From: Sphingomonas sp.
GTDB lineage: Bacteria; Pseudomonadota; Alphaproteobacteria; Sphingomonadales; Sphingomonadaceae
NCBI RefSeq assembly: GCF_029239295.1
Contig: NZ_JAQZBC010000002.1
Span: forward strand, 372,001 to 436,000
DNA: 64,000 nt
Direction of reading: 5' to 3'
The position numbers and the translations under genes are program-made. How positions within the stretch are numbered: the stretch's first letter is position 1; each line of letters opens with the position of its first letter. Below are positions 50,642-60,726 of this stretch, piece by piece. The notes under the pieces are model-generated. The model made no database searches. It worked only from the letters and a program-made list of their open reading frames with translations, and was not told the DNA's origin.

Positions 50642-51877
50642 ATGTCGATCGATTTCGAGATCCCGCAAGAAGCAAAGGCGATCCGCGAGCGGGTGCGCCA
50701 ATGGGTGCATGACGAATGCAAGCCGGCCGAAAAGCGTCTGGTCGCTGGCGAGGATTACAAGACGGTTCTCAATGAACTGCGCGCCAAGGCGCGGGCGCAG
50801 GGCCTGTGGTGCCCGTTCATTCCCAAGGAATATGGCGGCATGGGCCTCGGCCCGCTGGCCAATGCGCTGGTTCAGATGGAGCTTGGCGAAAGCCACCTCG
50901 GCGCGCTGTCGATGAACACGCAGGGCCCCGATGACGCGACGATGATGACGCTGCTGGCGCACGGCACCGATCATCAGAAGGAAAAGTATCTGAAGCCGCT
51001 GCTCAACGGCGAAAAGCGCATCTGCTACTCGATGACCGAGAAGGCCGCCGGCGCCGACGCCACCGGCATGCAGACCCGCGCGGTGAAGGACGGCAACGAG
51101 AATTACGTGCTGAACGGCGAGAAGTGGTTCTCCTCCGCCGCCAGCGTCGCCGACATCGCGCTCGTCATGGCGATGACCGATCCCGACGCGCCGCGGCACC
51201 AGCGCTATTCCACCTTCATCGTCGAACTGCCCAACCCGGGCTACAAGATCGTCCGCGATATCGAGACGATGGCGGTCCACGGCCCGCTGACCGAGATCCT
51301 CGGCGGCGGCCATTCGGAGGTCGAGATCAAGGACCTCGTCGTGCGAGCAGAGGATCTGCTCGGCGGCGAAGGCAATGGCTTCAACATGGGCCAGCATCGC
51401 CTCGCCTACGGCCGTCTGCGCCACGGCATGCACAATGTCTCGATGGCGCAGCGCGCGCTCGACATGGCGACCGCGCACGTCATCCAGCGCGAGACGTTCG
51501 GCAAGCTCCTGAAGGAGCGGCAGGGTGTTCAGTGGATGCTCGCCGATTGCGCGGCAGAGATCTACAAGGCGCGGCTGATGCTGCTCCACATCGCGTACAA
51601 GGCAGAGCGCGGCGACGACATCCGGCAGGAGAATTCGATCGCCAAGATCTTCCTCGCCAACATGGTGCATCAGGTGGTCGACACCGCGATCCAGCTGCAC
51701 GGCGCGCTCGGCTTCAGCCTCGATACACCGCTCGCCGCCTGGTACACCCACATCCGCTCGCAGCGACTGGTCGACGGCCCCGACGAGGTGCACCGCTGGA
51801 CGGTCGGCCGCAACGTCATCAAGGCGTACGAACGCACCGGCACCACCGCCTCGGCCTGCGGCGGCGACCTGCTCTGA
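50642..51877 (+). CDS. Acyl-CoA dehydrogenase
   Basis: A 411-residue FAD enzyme that introduces the alpha-beta double bond into an acyl-CoA. The FAD/substrate motifs are present (YSMTEKAAGADATGMQT, LNGEKWFSSAAS, FNMGQHRLAYGRLRHGMHN), and the C-terminal LHGALGFSLDTPLAAWYTHI with LVDGPDEVHRWTVGR carries the usual GPDEVH segment of the ACAD10/11-like group. AGGAGAG precedes ATG 50642. It is co-transcribed with the luciferase-like gene; together they suit oxidation of a branched or alicyclic acyl chain. Convergent with PBP1C. Confidence 0.92.
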   Translation: MSIDFEIPQEAKAIRERVRQWVHDECKPAEKRLVAGEDYKTVLNELRAKARAQGLWCPFIPKEYGGMGLGPLANALVQMELGESHLGALSMNTQGPDDATMMTLLAHGTDHQKEKYLKPLLNGEKRICYSMTEKAAGADATGMQTRAVKDGNENYVLNGEKWFSSAASVADIALVMAMTDPDAPRHQRYSTFIVELPNPGYKIVRDIETMAVHGPLTEILGGGHSEVEIKDLVVRAEDLLGGEGNGFNMGQHRLAYGRLRHGMHNVSMAQRALDMATAHVIQRETFGKLLKERQGVQWMLADCAAEIYKARLMLLHIAYKAERGDDIRQENSIAKIFLANMVHQVVDTAIQLHGALGFSLDTPLAAWYTHIRSQRLVDGPDEVHRWTVGRNVIKAYERTGTTASACGGDLL

Positions 51878-51895
51878 CGGCTCGTCGGCGACCGA

Positions 51896-54055
51896 TTACC
51901 GGACGGTAAAGCGCACCTCATCGACGATCGCCCCGCCCGCATCGACCAGCCCCAGACGGTGCTGGCCCGGTGCGGCGGCGATCACCGGCGTGGCGCTCGC
52001 CGGCCCGAGGTCGCGCCCGTCGAGCATCAGGCGCTGCGCCACCACGTCGCCGGCCACCGCCACCGCGAACCGCTGGCGGTCCGGCGGGATATCGGGATCG
52101 ATCGCGTAGACGGTGCCCGCCACCGGGCTGACGATGCGCGGCCGCCGTGCCTCACGCGGCGCGGCCGCCATCCGCGTTTGTCCGGTCCCGGCAAGGAAAT
52201 ATTCTCGCCGTGGCTGTTCGACCTGCCCGTCGAACGCGATCTGCCTGGCCTCGATCCCAGCGGGACGGGCCGGCGCGCGTCCGGGTACGCGTGCATGCAG
52301 CGCCATCATCACGTCACGCCACACCGGCGCCGCGCCGCTGGTGCCCGACACGGCGCGCATCGGATCGCCTTCCACGTTGCCGACCCACACCGCCACGGTG
52401 AAGCGCTCGGAATAGCCGATGCACCAATTGTCGCGCATCGCCTTTGACGTGCCGGTCTTCACCGCCGCCCAGAACGGCAGCCGCAGCGCTGAATCGAGGC
52501 CAAAGGTCGCCGCCCGCGCGTTGGGATCGGCCATCATGTCGCCGACGATCCATGCCGCGGGGCCGGTCGTCACCTGTCGCGATTCCCCCCGCGGCTGGTC
52601 CTTGGTCACCCGCAACGGCGACCATGCGCCGCCCAGCGCCAGGCTGCGATACGCCGCCGCCTGCTCCAGCAGGGTCACCTCCGCCGATCCCAGCGCCAGT
52701 GAGAAGCCGTAATATTGCCCGTCCTCGGTCAGCCCGCGATAACCGCTGTCCCACAGCCGGTCGCGAAACGGATCGACCCCGACCAGCAGCAAGGTGCGCA
52801 CGGCTGGAACGTTCAGCGATCCCGCCAGTGCGGCGCGCGCCGATACCGGCCCTTTGAACCCACGATCGTAATTCTGCGGCACGTACAGCCCCGATGCGGT
52901 GTCGAGTTGAACCGGTGAATCGTCCAAAATCGATGCCGCCGTCAGATAGCCGCGCTCGATCGCCTGCGCGTACAGGAACGGCTTCAGCGTCGAACCTGCC
53001 TGGCGATAGCTGTTCGCGCCATCGACCGATGGGGCGGTGGAGGCCCCACCGATCCCGCCGACATAGGCCAGCACGTCGCCGCTTTCATTATCCACCACCA
53101 GCACCGCGCCGTCCCGCGCTCGGCTGCCGCCCAGCCCTTGCAACTGCCGCCGCAGCGCCGCCGCCGCCATGCGCTGGATGCGGATGTCGAGCGTCGTGTC
53201 GACCCGCGCGCCCGCCTTCGTCAGCAGCCGGTCCGACAGATGCGGCGCCAGCCCGGGATCAAGCGCCAGGCTGCGCGCCGGGCCCAGCATAGACGCTGCC
53301 TGCGCCTGATATACGCTGCAATCGCGCGCCTGCGCCAGCCGGCACGCGCGCGCTGCAAGCCGCGCTGCGCTTCCCTGCGGATCGGGCAGCAGCGCGGCGA
53401 GAAGCACCGCATCGTCGCGGGACAAGGCAGCCGGGGTCTTTCCGAACAGCCCCAGCGACGCCGCGCCGATTCCCTGCGCTTCGCCGCGGAATGGCGCCAG
53501 ATTGAGGTACGCCTCCAGAACCTGCGGCTTGCTCCAGCGCGCTTCCAACTGGCGCGCGGCGCGCAACTGCCGCCATTTGTCGCGCCAGCCGCGCGCACCC
53601 GGCGCGGCAAGCTCGGGCGAGAGGAATCCGGCGACCTGCATCGACAGCGTACTCGCCCCGCGCGCGCGCTGCCCCTTCACTCGCCCCCAGAGCGACCCCG
53701 CCAGCGCCAGCCAGTCGACCCCGCCATGCTCCTCGAAACGGCGGTCCTCGGCGGCGATGATCGTCTGCGGTACGACCGGTGCGATCCGCTCCAGCGGCGT
53801 CCACGCCAGTCGACGCGCTGCGAAATCGACGCGCGCGCTGTCCACCAGCACGCCGTTGCGATCGTACAGCCACGCCTCCGAGGGCCGATAAGCAGCACGC
53901 GCCGCGGCGAAGTCCGGCAGCGGCGCGGGGTAAGTGACATAGTCGAGACCGCCCAAGCCAAGCGCAGCCGCACCGATCGCCGCGATCGCCACGCCGCGCC
54001 CGCCGACACGCCGCCGCGTGTCGCCGCCGCCGTCCCAACTGCCGCTCGCCGCCAC
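51896..54055 (-). CDS. pbpC: Penicillin-binding protein 1C (bifunctional transglycosylase/transpeptidase)
   Basis: A 719-residue class A PBP. After a short basic N-terminus and one transmembrane helix (VAIAAIGAAALGLGGLDYVT) comes the GT51 glycosyltransferase domain with AAEDRRFEEHGGVDW and the RGASTLSMQVAGF motif. The transpeptidase domain has STLK (in AGSTLKPFLYA), SLNVPA and KTGTS, and the C-terminal BiPBP_C domain is present (RRPRIVSPVAGTVYAIDPD). It polymerises and cross-links peptidoglycan in the periplasm. GTG 54055 starts 1 nt beyond the stop of the upstream alpha-2-macroglobulin gene, the classic pbpC-yfhM pairing, though order and start may vary by a few codons. Confidence 0.94.
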   Translation of the reverse strand: MAASGSWDGGGDTRRRVGGRGVAIAAIGAAALGLGGLDYVTYPAPLPDFAAARAAYRPSEAWLYDRNGVLVDSARVDFAARRLAWTPLERIAPVVPQTIIAAEDRRFEEHGGVDWLALAGSLWGRVKGQRARGASTLSMQVAGFLSPELAAPGARGWRDKWRQLRAARQLEARWSKPQVLEAYLNLAPFRGEAQGIGAASLGLFGKTPAALSRDDAVLLAALLPDPQGSAARLAARACRLAQARDCSVYQAQAASMLGPARSLALDPGLAPHLSDRLLTKAGARVDTTLDIRIQRMAAAALRRQLQGLGGSRARDGAVLVVDNESGDVLAYVGGIGGASTAPSVDGANSYRQAGSTLKPFLYAQAIERGYLTAASILDDSPVQLDTASGLYVPQNYDRGFKGPVSARAALAGSLNVPAVRTLLLVGVDPFRDRLWDSGYRGLTEDGQYYGFSLALGSAEVTLLEQAAAYRSLALGGAWSPLRVTKDQPRGESRQVTTGPAAWIVGDMMADPNARAATFGLDSALRLPFWAAVKTGTSKAMRDNWCIGYSERFTVAVWVGNVEGDPMRAVSGTSGAAPVWRDVMMALHARVPGRAPARPAGIEARQIAFDGQVEQPRREYFLAGTGQTRMAAAPREARRPRIVSPVAGTVYAIDPDIPPDRQRFAVAVAGDVVAQRLMLDGRDLGPASATPVIAAAPGQHRLGLVDAGGAIVDEVRFTVR

Positions 54056-54056
54056 G

Positions 54057-57000
54057 TTACTGGGCAGCGACCACGACGGGCACATTGGGCACGGCGGCGC
54101 GGATCGATGGCGAATAGAGCGCCTCTACCCGGCTCGGCGGCAGGCTGAACCGGCCAGCGCCGTTCAGCCGCAGGCTGTACGACACCTCGAACCGCCCGCG
54201 CGGCACCCAGGCGAAATAGCCGCGCCAGGCGTCGCGCCCACGCTCGACATAGGCGGGCGACACGCCTTCCCCGTCGTTACCCGACTGGAGCATCGAGGAT
54301 TGCCCGCCCAGATCGCCGATGATCGTCGCGCCCGCCGGGATCGGATCGTTCACCACCACCCAGTTGCGCTCGGCAGAGGCATCGACCGCGATCGTCACCT
54401 TCAGCACGTCGCCGCGGGTCAGCCGGCCTGGGTTGCGCGCCTGAACCACGCTCACTTGCCGCGTCATGCGATAGCCGGCGGCGAGCGGCTTCGTCAGCGG
54501 CACCGCTGCGGATACGGAGACATTGGCCCACGGCCCCGCGCCGCCCGATTGCGCCAGCCGAAGCGGCGACGGCGCGGCGGCCAGCGGGAAGGAGGCGCTG
54601 CGTGCCCCGGTCCCGAGCGGCCAGCCCTTGGCGATCTGCCGCCCGGCGTAGCTCAGCGTCGTCGTCCCACCGATCGCCTCGGCCGGATACAGCGCGGCGA
54701 ACTTGCGCGCTGCCACCGTGCCCCATGCGTTGGCCGTGGTCGTATCCCAATGCCCACGGTTCTGGCGGAGCGCCGTGCCCACCATCATGCGCGGCGCGTC
54801 GTCCTGCCACCCCGGCCGGCCTAGCGTCACCAGCGTCGCCTTGATCGCCGCCTCATCGCCCGACGACATCAGCCACCAGGCAGCGGAGGATTGGTCCGAC
54901 AGGTCCAGCCGCGTCCCTTCGAACACCAGCCGGGTCCGCAGCACGCGTTCGGCTTCCGCGCGCAGCGCCGGCGCGTTGGCGAGCCCCGGGATGCGCTCGA
55001 TCGCGGCCAGGTAATCGGCCAGCGTCGCCGTGGGCATCTCGGACATCGGCATGCCGATCTGCCCCGGCATCGCCGGGGTTGCCGCGCCGACGCGCGCCAG
55101 CGCCGCCAGGGCCGCGACGCGCTGCAGCCGTACGTCGCCATAATCCTCGCGCCGCAACCGGCCGTCGATCACCGCCTTCATCGCCTCGATCATCCGCGCG
55201 CGTGCGGCATCGGGCAGCGCCAGCCCCGCCTCGCCCGTCATCGACAGGACGTACGCGGTCAGCGCTTCTGAACCGTTCAGCTGCTCGCCTGGGAAGTAGC
55301 GCAGCAGGCCATCGGACGCCTGATAGGTCGGCAGTTCACCCGCCAGCTGGCTCCATCCGGGCCCATCGCCCAGCACCACGATACGCGACAGCCGCTGTTC
55401 GAAGCATTGATAGGGATAGGCCGCCATATAATCGCGCACGCCCTGCAGCGGCGGCGCCAGGCTGTCGTCAAGCCGGATGGTGAGATTGCCACGTCCGGGC
55501 AGCGCACCCGCCGGCGGCGTGATCGGGATCTGCGTGTCCCCGCCGACGCGGGCAAGCGTCGCCGCCCATATCTCCACCGGTACTGCGGGCACCACATCCT
55601 GCGTCACCGTCAGCCGGTCACTCGCGCGGCCATCGGTGGATCGCGCACTCACCTGCCAGCGCAGGCGATCATGCCCCTCCGGCGCGGTCAAATTCCACGC
55701 CACCGCCTTGGCCCCGCCGGCCGGGATCGTCACCGTCAGCGGCCGTCCGGCGGCCACGCGCGGGAAGACATCGACATTGGCCGTTACCGTCATCGGCCGG
55801 GTAGATCCGTTGCGCAGCGTGAAGGCGGCCGAGTAAAAATCGCCGGTTCGCACCAGCGGCGGCAGGCCGGCAAAGACCGACAGGTCCTGCGCGGTACGGA
55901 TGTCTGCGCTGCCGGTGCCGAACAATTGCGCGCCGTCGGTGGCGATCGCCACCAGCTTGAACGAGGACAACGCATCCGACAGCGGCACCGGAATGCGCGC
56001 GCGTCCTTGTTCGTCCAGCGCCACGCGCCCGCGCCACAGCAGCACGGGTTCGAAATTCTCGCGGTTCAACGCGGAGGCATCGCCGCCACCGCCGCCGGCT
56101 TCCACCGCCTTGCGTCCGTAATGCCGCTTCCCCACCACCTGCATCTGCGCGGTGGAGGTCAGCACCGACAGCGGCCGCTCGCCCATCATCGCGGCCAGCA
56201 CGTTCCAGCTTTCGTTGGGCGCCAGTTGCAGCAGCGCCTGGTCGACCGCGGCGAAGGCGACGTTGGCCGCGCGCGCCGGCGTGCCATCGGGACGGCGCAC
56301 CTGCACGGTCACTTGAGCGGTGTCTCGCGGCGCATAGCATTCGCGATCGGGCTTCACGCCGATGCGCAGCTCATGCGCCTCCCAGCCGACCTTCACCTTG
56401 GCCATGCCCATGCGATAGGCGGGCTTGGCGAGGTCGACCAAGGCGGTCGGCGCCTGTGCCTCATCGGGCTTGCTCGACAGGCCCAGCGTGTGCGCGATGC
56501 GGTTGATCCACGTCCACAGGCCGCTTTCCACCCGGCCGCGCACCGCCATCACCGATACGAACACGTCGGGCGCGAAGCTTCCGTCCATCGGCACCGAGAC
56601 AACGGGGTCGTTGCCCGACAGATGTGTGACGAAGCTGGTCAGCACGCCCTCGCGCTCCACTGTCACCAGCGCGGTCGCTTCGCGGAACGGCATGCGCACC
56701 TGGAACCGTGCGGTCTCGCCCGCCTTGTAGGTCTGCTGCTCGGGGACCAGGTCCATCCGGTCGCCATTGTCGCCGCCGAACCACCAATCGTCGTCCCCCG
56801 CCAGCCAGATGCTGCGCACCGCGCGCGCGACATGGCCGTCGGCATCGGTGGTCGTCGCCACGGCATAGACCTCGCCCGACACCCCCGGGTCGACGGTGCA
56901 TTGCGCCAGCCCCTGCGCGTCGGTCGTCGCCGAGCAGCTGGCGTCCAGCTTCGTCGTGCGCATCTGATTGTCATAGGCGTAGAAGCCGCCGATCAATCGC

Positions 57001-59795
57001 CGCCGCGCGGTCAGCACCTCGCGGCGATACAGCGCCACCTTGATCTTCTGCCCCTTGATCGGCTTGCCCGCGGTATCCAGCGCGACGAAGCGAAGCCTCA
57101 GGTCATCCTGCTTCATCAGCCAGCCGTCGGTGCGGATGCCCAGCTGCACGCCGGAGGCATAGATCGGGATGGTGCGCGACGCGGTCAGCGTCTCGCCATT
57201 GGCATCCTGATAATCCATCTCAACGCGCATGTCGGCCGCGCCGTCCAGCGTCTGCGGCACGTCGATGGTCTGTCGCGCAGTGCCGTCACCGTTGAGGCGA
57301 ACCGGCAATGTCTGGGTCGGCGGAAGCTCGGTCCGCTCCTCCTCGCCATCGCCGTTCAGCGGTTTGACCCCCTCGGCCACCGCGCGCCCGCCAAAGGTGA
57401 AATTGTCATAGCCCTCGGGCGTCGCGCTGCGCGCGAACCATCCGACGCGCAGGTCGACCGGCAGGTTGGAGGCGCCACCCCCGGACAGATAGCCGACGTA
57501 CAGGTCCAGCGGGACACTCGCCGGGCGCACCATCGCGTTCTTCGGCCCGGTGATCGTCGCGCGCATCGTCGGCAGGCGATATTCGTCCACGCGGAACGAC
57601 TGGCTCGTCTCGATCGATCGATTGTCGGCGACGATCGACAGGTCGTAATCGCCCATCGGCGCGCCCTTGGGCACGGCCCAGCTGTTCTCGCCGATGCCGT
57701 TGCCGTCGATCGCCAGCGGCAGGTCGAACTGCGTATCCGATCCGCGATGCGACAGTTTCAGCGTGCCGCGCACACCGGGTGCCAGTGCAAAACCCGCGCC
57801 GACCGGGCGGCGCAGGATATGCTTCATGTTGATCGTCTCGCCCTGCCGCACCAGCGCGCGATCAAAGACGGTGTGGATGATCTCGCCGCGCGCCGAATAG
57901 CCGTAAGGCAGGTCGAAATCATACGGCCGAATGCCGTCGCCCCAATCGCTCAGCGTGAAGCTGAAATCGTGGCCGCGCCGCGCCGACACCATCAGCGCGT
58001 GGGGCGAATCCGCGGACTCGCAATTGGAATAGGTTTCCGGCTCTGGCAGTCCCGCGGGGACGAACATCCCGCCGGTGCGATCGGTCATCCCGCGCGCCAG
58101 CAGCTTGCCGGTGCAGCTGTCGGTCACTTGCACCAGCGCATTGGCCGCGGGCTTGCCGTCGGACAATTGCGTCACCCAGGCGAGGCTTCGTTCGCGGCCC
58201 CATTTGAAATGCACCGCCATGTCGGTGACCAGCGCGGCGCTGGCCACATAGCGCGTCTGATCGCGTCCCAGCAGCGCGCGGCCCAGCGTCGGGCTGGCCA
58301 GTTCGGTGACGTAGAAGCCCGGCTTGCCGAGCGGGATGCCGACGACTTCGAATTCCTTGCCCTTGCCCGGCAATGGCACCTTGATCGGCGAGCCCGCGCC
58401 CGGCGGCAGAATGGATTTCTCACCGGTGCGATTGATACGGATCGTCTCCGATCCCCGCTCGATCGTTTCGATGTTGGTTTCGTCGGCGCTCTCGACAGCG
58501 CGCAGCCATCGCGCGATCTCGCCATCGCTCCCGGCGACGCGCATGCTTTCGCCCGTTACCGCCACGCCGCGGCCCTGCAGCTCTGGCTCGACGTCGCGTA
58601 CCGTCACCGGCAATACCCCGCCCTGCTTGGCCTCAAGGATGCCGAACGTCGCGGCGAACTTCACCAGCGGCGGCGCCACGTCGAAGCGGACGTCGAGCGG
58701 AAAACGCTCGGCATTGGCCAGCGCGCGGCCGCTCTCATCCTTGATCCCGGCGGGGATCTCCAGCTTGCCGGTGGTGCCCGCCGGCAGCGGCGCGGCAAAG
58801 GTTACCTCGCTGACGGTCGCGTTGCGGCGCGCCTCGTCGGAGAATTTGGGCGCGATCTGCTTGCCGTCGGCGGTGATCAGGCGGATTGCCGCTGCCAGGC
58901 TCATCGGCACCGGCGCAGTGAAGCGGACATGCGCCGGCTGCACCGGGCTGCATCCCGCCTGCGGATTGGTGCGGCTGCATTCGAAGCGGGCGGTGAACGG
59001 CCGCCGCACGCTATAGTCGAACCGTTGGTCAGCGCCGGCCAGCTTGCCGCCCGCACCGGCGATCTTGCCGCCCCACACCAGCGCCATGTCGCGCCCCGGC
59101 GGCAGTGGTCGCCGGCATTGCAGCGCCGTCACCGATGCCAGCATCTTCTGCCGCTCGGCCGCATTGTCGGGGAGCGTGTCGGGCAGCCCGGCATTTTCCA
59201 GGAAGCTGCGCACTTCCCAGCGGTCGCTGCCCAGGCCGGCCAGCACCTTGCCCGGCACATCGGCGGGCAGCACGTCGACCGCGATCTTTTCGCCGATCCC
59301 ATCCACCGCGCAATAAGCGTTGGCGGCAATCGAAGACCGCGCGGCCGGCATGTTCGCGGCGACCAGGAACACCTGATCTTCCTCGATATCGTCGCTTCGG
59401 CTGGCGGGCAGCACGGCGCGCGCGCGCGGACCGCCGGCGTCGACGGTGAAGCTCTGCTGCCCCGGCAGGGCATAGCCGCTGACGCTCTTCAGCCCCTCAC
59501 GTGTCTTCAGTTCGCAACTGGTGCCGCCCGGCAGCGGGCTGGCGAATTCCCACACATAGGTCTGCTGATCGACCCAGCGCCCTTCGCCGTTGATCGAACA
59601 GGTGACGGAAAGCGGCGTCGGCGCGCGTGGATCGCCCAGCGGCACCATCGCCTGGCTGAACCGGATCGTGAAGCGATCGATCGTCCCGCCGCTGCCGCCG
59701 GGGGTGGCCATCGTGACGCGGGGGCTGTTGTCGCCGGATACGCTGGCCGGGACGAGAAGCATGGCCAACAGCGCACAAACTACCGTCGGCTTCAT
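54057..59795 (-). CDS. yfhM: Large alpha-2-macroglobulin family protein (YfhM-like protease trap)
   Basis: A 1912-residue protein with a cleavable signal peptide (MKPTVVCALLAMLLVPASVS) but without the lipobox seen in E. coli YfhM, so it may be free in the periplasm. It has the many macroglobulin (MG) domains of the family and an intact thioester motif CFEQ (Cys1464-Gln1467, in YPYQCFEQRLSR). A bait-region-like stretch and the C-terminal receptor-like domains are present. Proteins of this family trap attacking proteases, and linkage to pbpC suggests protection when the envelope is breached. It is followed at once by pbpC. ATG 59795 was taken as start. Confidence 0.95.
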   Translation of the reverse strand: MKPTVVCALLAMLLVPASVSGDNSPRVTMATPGGSGGTIDRFTIRFSQAMVPLGDPRAPTPLSVTCSINGEGRWVDQQTYVWEFASPLPGGTSCELKTREGLKSVSGYALPGQQSFTVDAGGPRARAVLPASRSDDIEEDQVFLVAANMPAARSSIAANAYCAVDGIGEKIAVDVLPADVPGKVLAGLGSDRWEVRSFLENAGLPDTLPDNAAERQKMLASVTALQCRRPLPPGRDMALVWGGKIAGAGGKLAGADQRFDYSVRRPFTARFECSRTNPQAGCSPVQPAHVRFTAPVPMSLAAAIRLITADGKQIAPKFSDEARRNATVSEVTFAAPLPAGTTGKLEIPAGIKDESGRALANAERFPLDVRFDVAPPLVKFAATFGILEAKQGGVLPVTVRDVEPELQGRGVAVTGESMRVAGSDGEIARWLRAVESADETNIETIERGSETIRINRTGEKSILPPGAGSPIKVPLPGKGKEFEVVGIPLGKPGFYVTELASPTLGRALLGRDQTRYVASAALVTDMAVHFKWGRERSLAWVTQLSDGKPAANALVQVTDSCTGKLLARGMTDRTGGMFVPAGLPEPETYSNCESADSPHALMVSARRGHDFSFTLSDWGDGIRPYDFDLPYGYSARGEIIHTVFDRALVRQGETINMKHILRRPVGAGFALAPGVRGTLKLSHRGSDTQFDLPLAIDGNGIGENSWAVPKGAPMGDYDLSIVADNRSIETSQSFRVDEYRLPTMRATITGPKNAMVRPASVPLDLYVGYLSGGGASNLPVDLRVGWFARSATPEGYDNFTFGGRAVAEGVKPLNGDGEEERTELPPTQTLPVRLNGDGTARQTIDVPQTLDGAADMRVEMDYQDANGETLTASRTIPIYASGVQLGIRTDGWLMKQDDLRLRFVALDTAGKPIKGQKIKVALYRREVLTARRRLIGGFYAYDNQMRTTKLDASCSATTDAQGLAQCTVDPGVSGEVYAVATTTDADGHVARAVRSIWLAGDDDWWFGGDNGDRMDLVPEQQTYKAGETARFQVRMPFREATALVTVEREGVLTSFVTHLSGNDPVVSVPMDGSFAPDVFVSVMAVRGRVESGLWTWINRIAHTLGLSSKPDEAQAPTALVDLAKPAYRMGMAKVKVGWEAHELRIGVKPDRECYAPRDTAQVTVQVRRPDGTPARAANVAFAAVDQALLQLAPNESWNVLAAMMGERPLSVLTSTAQMQVVGKRHYGRKAVEAGGGGGDASALNRENFEPVLLWRGRVALDEQGRARIPVPLSDALSSFKLVAIATDGAQLFGTGSADIRTAQDLSVFAGLPPLVRTGDFYSAAFTLRNGSTRPMTVTANVDVFPRVAAGRPLTVTIPAGGAKAVAWNLTAPEGHDRLRWQVSARSTDGRASDRLTVTQDVVPAVPVEIWAATLARVGGDTQIPITPPAGALPGRGNLTIRLDDSLAPPLQGVRDYMAAYPYQCFEQRLSRIVVLGDGPGWSQLAGELPTYQASDGLLRYFPGEQLNGSEALTAYVLSMTGEAGLALPDAARARMIEAMKAVIDGRLRREDYGDVRLQRVAALAALARVGAATPAMPGQIGMPMSEMPTATLADYLAAIERIPGLANAPALRAEAERVLRTRLVFEGTRLDLSDQSSAAWWLMSSGDEAAIKATLVTLGRPGWQDDAPRMMVGTALRQNRGHWDTTTANAWGTVAARKFAALYPAEAIGGTTTLSYAGRQIAKGWPLGTGARSASFPLAAAPSPLRLAQSGGAGPWANVSVSAAVPLTKPLAAGYRMTRQVSVVQARNPGRLTRGDVLKVTIAVDASAERNWVVVNDPIPAGATIIGDLGGQSSMLQSGNDGEGVSPAYVERGRDAWRGYFAWVPRGRFEVSYSLRLNGAGRFSLPPSRVEALYSPSIRAAVPNVPVVVAAQ

Positions 59796-59887
59796 CGCCC
59801 AACCCCCTCTTGTCCGGCGCGCACGCTAGCCCCCGCGCTGCCCAAGTCCAGTGGAATAGCGACGGGGAAGTGGCGGGCGCGCCAGGT

Positions 59888-60724
59888 TCAGGCGGTGGCG
59901 GGAATGATCCCGGCGCCGACCAGCGCGAACACCGCCAGGCCGATCGCGATGCGGTAGATCACGAACGGCCAATAGCCGCGCGTGCTCACCAGCCGCAGGA
60001 ACACGACGATTACGCCATAGCCGACGATAAAGGCGATCAGCGTCGCCAGCGCCGTCTCGCCCGGTCCAATCGGGCCCCAATCGCCCCAGCTTTTCGCCAG
60101 CTGGTAGAAACCGGAGCCGAGCACCGCAGGAACTGCCAGCAGGAACGAATAACGCGCCGCCGCCTCACGCGTATAACCCAGCAGCAGGCCGGCACTTATC
60201 GTGCCGCCCGATCGCGACACACCGGGGATCAGCGCCATCGCCTGCGCGAAGCCCAGCAGGACGCCGTCACGCAGCGTCATCGATTCCAGCGGGCGTCGCT
60301 TCGCACCGATGCGGTCCGCCAGGCCAAGTACCAGCGCAAACACGATCAGCATCGTTGCCGTGATGCGCAGGTCGCGCAGCACCGTTTCGATTGCATCCTT
60401 GAACAACAGGCCCAGCAGCACGATCGGCACCGTGCCGATCAGCACCAGCCAGCCCGCGCGCGCATCGGAATCCATCGCCCGCCATGGCTTGCCCAGCGCG
60501 CCCAGCCATGCGGTGGCGATGCGCCACAGGTCGCGGCGGAAATACAGCAGCACCGCCAGTTCGGTGCCGATCTGGGTGATCGCGGTGAAGGCGGCGCCCG
60601 GGTCCGTCCCCGGGTTCATCAACGCACCGACGATGCGCAGGTGCGCGCTCGACGAAACCGGCAGGAACTCGGTCAGCCCCTGTACCAGCCCGAGGATCGC
60701 CGCTTCGATCCAGCTATTCTCCAT
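59888..60724 (-). CDS. uppP: Undecaprenyl-diphosphatase UppP (BacA)
   Basis: A 278-residue, multi-helix membrane enzyme that dephosphorylates undecaprenyl pyrophosphate to recycle the lipid carrier for peptidoglycan and other glycans, and gives bacitracin resistance. Both signature motifs are intact: [19 protein letters not shown] near the N-terminus and [14 protein letters not shown] in the middle. Length is normal. It starts 2 nt after the stop of an upstream DedA gene (60727), so the two are co-transcribed. It is 92 bp upstream of yfhM on the same strand. Confidence 0.96.
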   Translation of the reverse strand: MENSWIEAAILGLVQGLTEFLPVSSSAHLRIVGALMNPGTDPGAAFTAITQIGTELAVLLYFRRDLWRIATAWLGALGKPWRAMDSDARAGWLVLIGTVPIVLLGLLFKDAIETVLRDLRITATMLIVFALVLGLADRIGAKRRPLESMTLRDGVLLGFAQAMALIPGVSRSGGTISAGLLLGYTREAAARYSFLLAVPAVLGSGFYQLAKSWGDWGPIGPGETALATLIAFIVGYGVIVVFLRLVSTRGYWPFVIYRIAIGLAVFALVGAGIIPATA

Positions 60725-60726
60725 GC

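Noticed and set aside
55407..59957. Very long open frame (about 1500 codons) antisense to the alpha-2-macroglobulin gene
   Set aside because: It is the mirror of a long GC-rich gene: composition is Arg/His/Gly/Gln-rich with no domain resemblance, and the sense strand encodes a clear family protein with an intact thioester motif.
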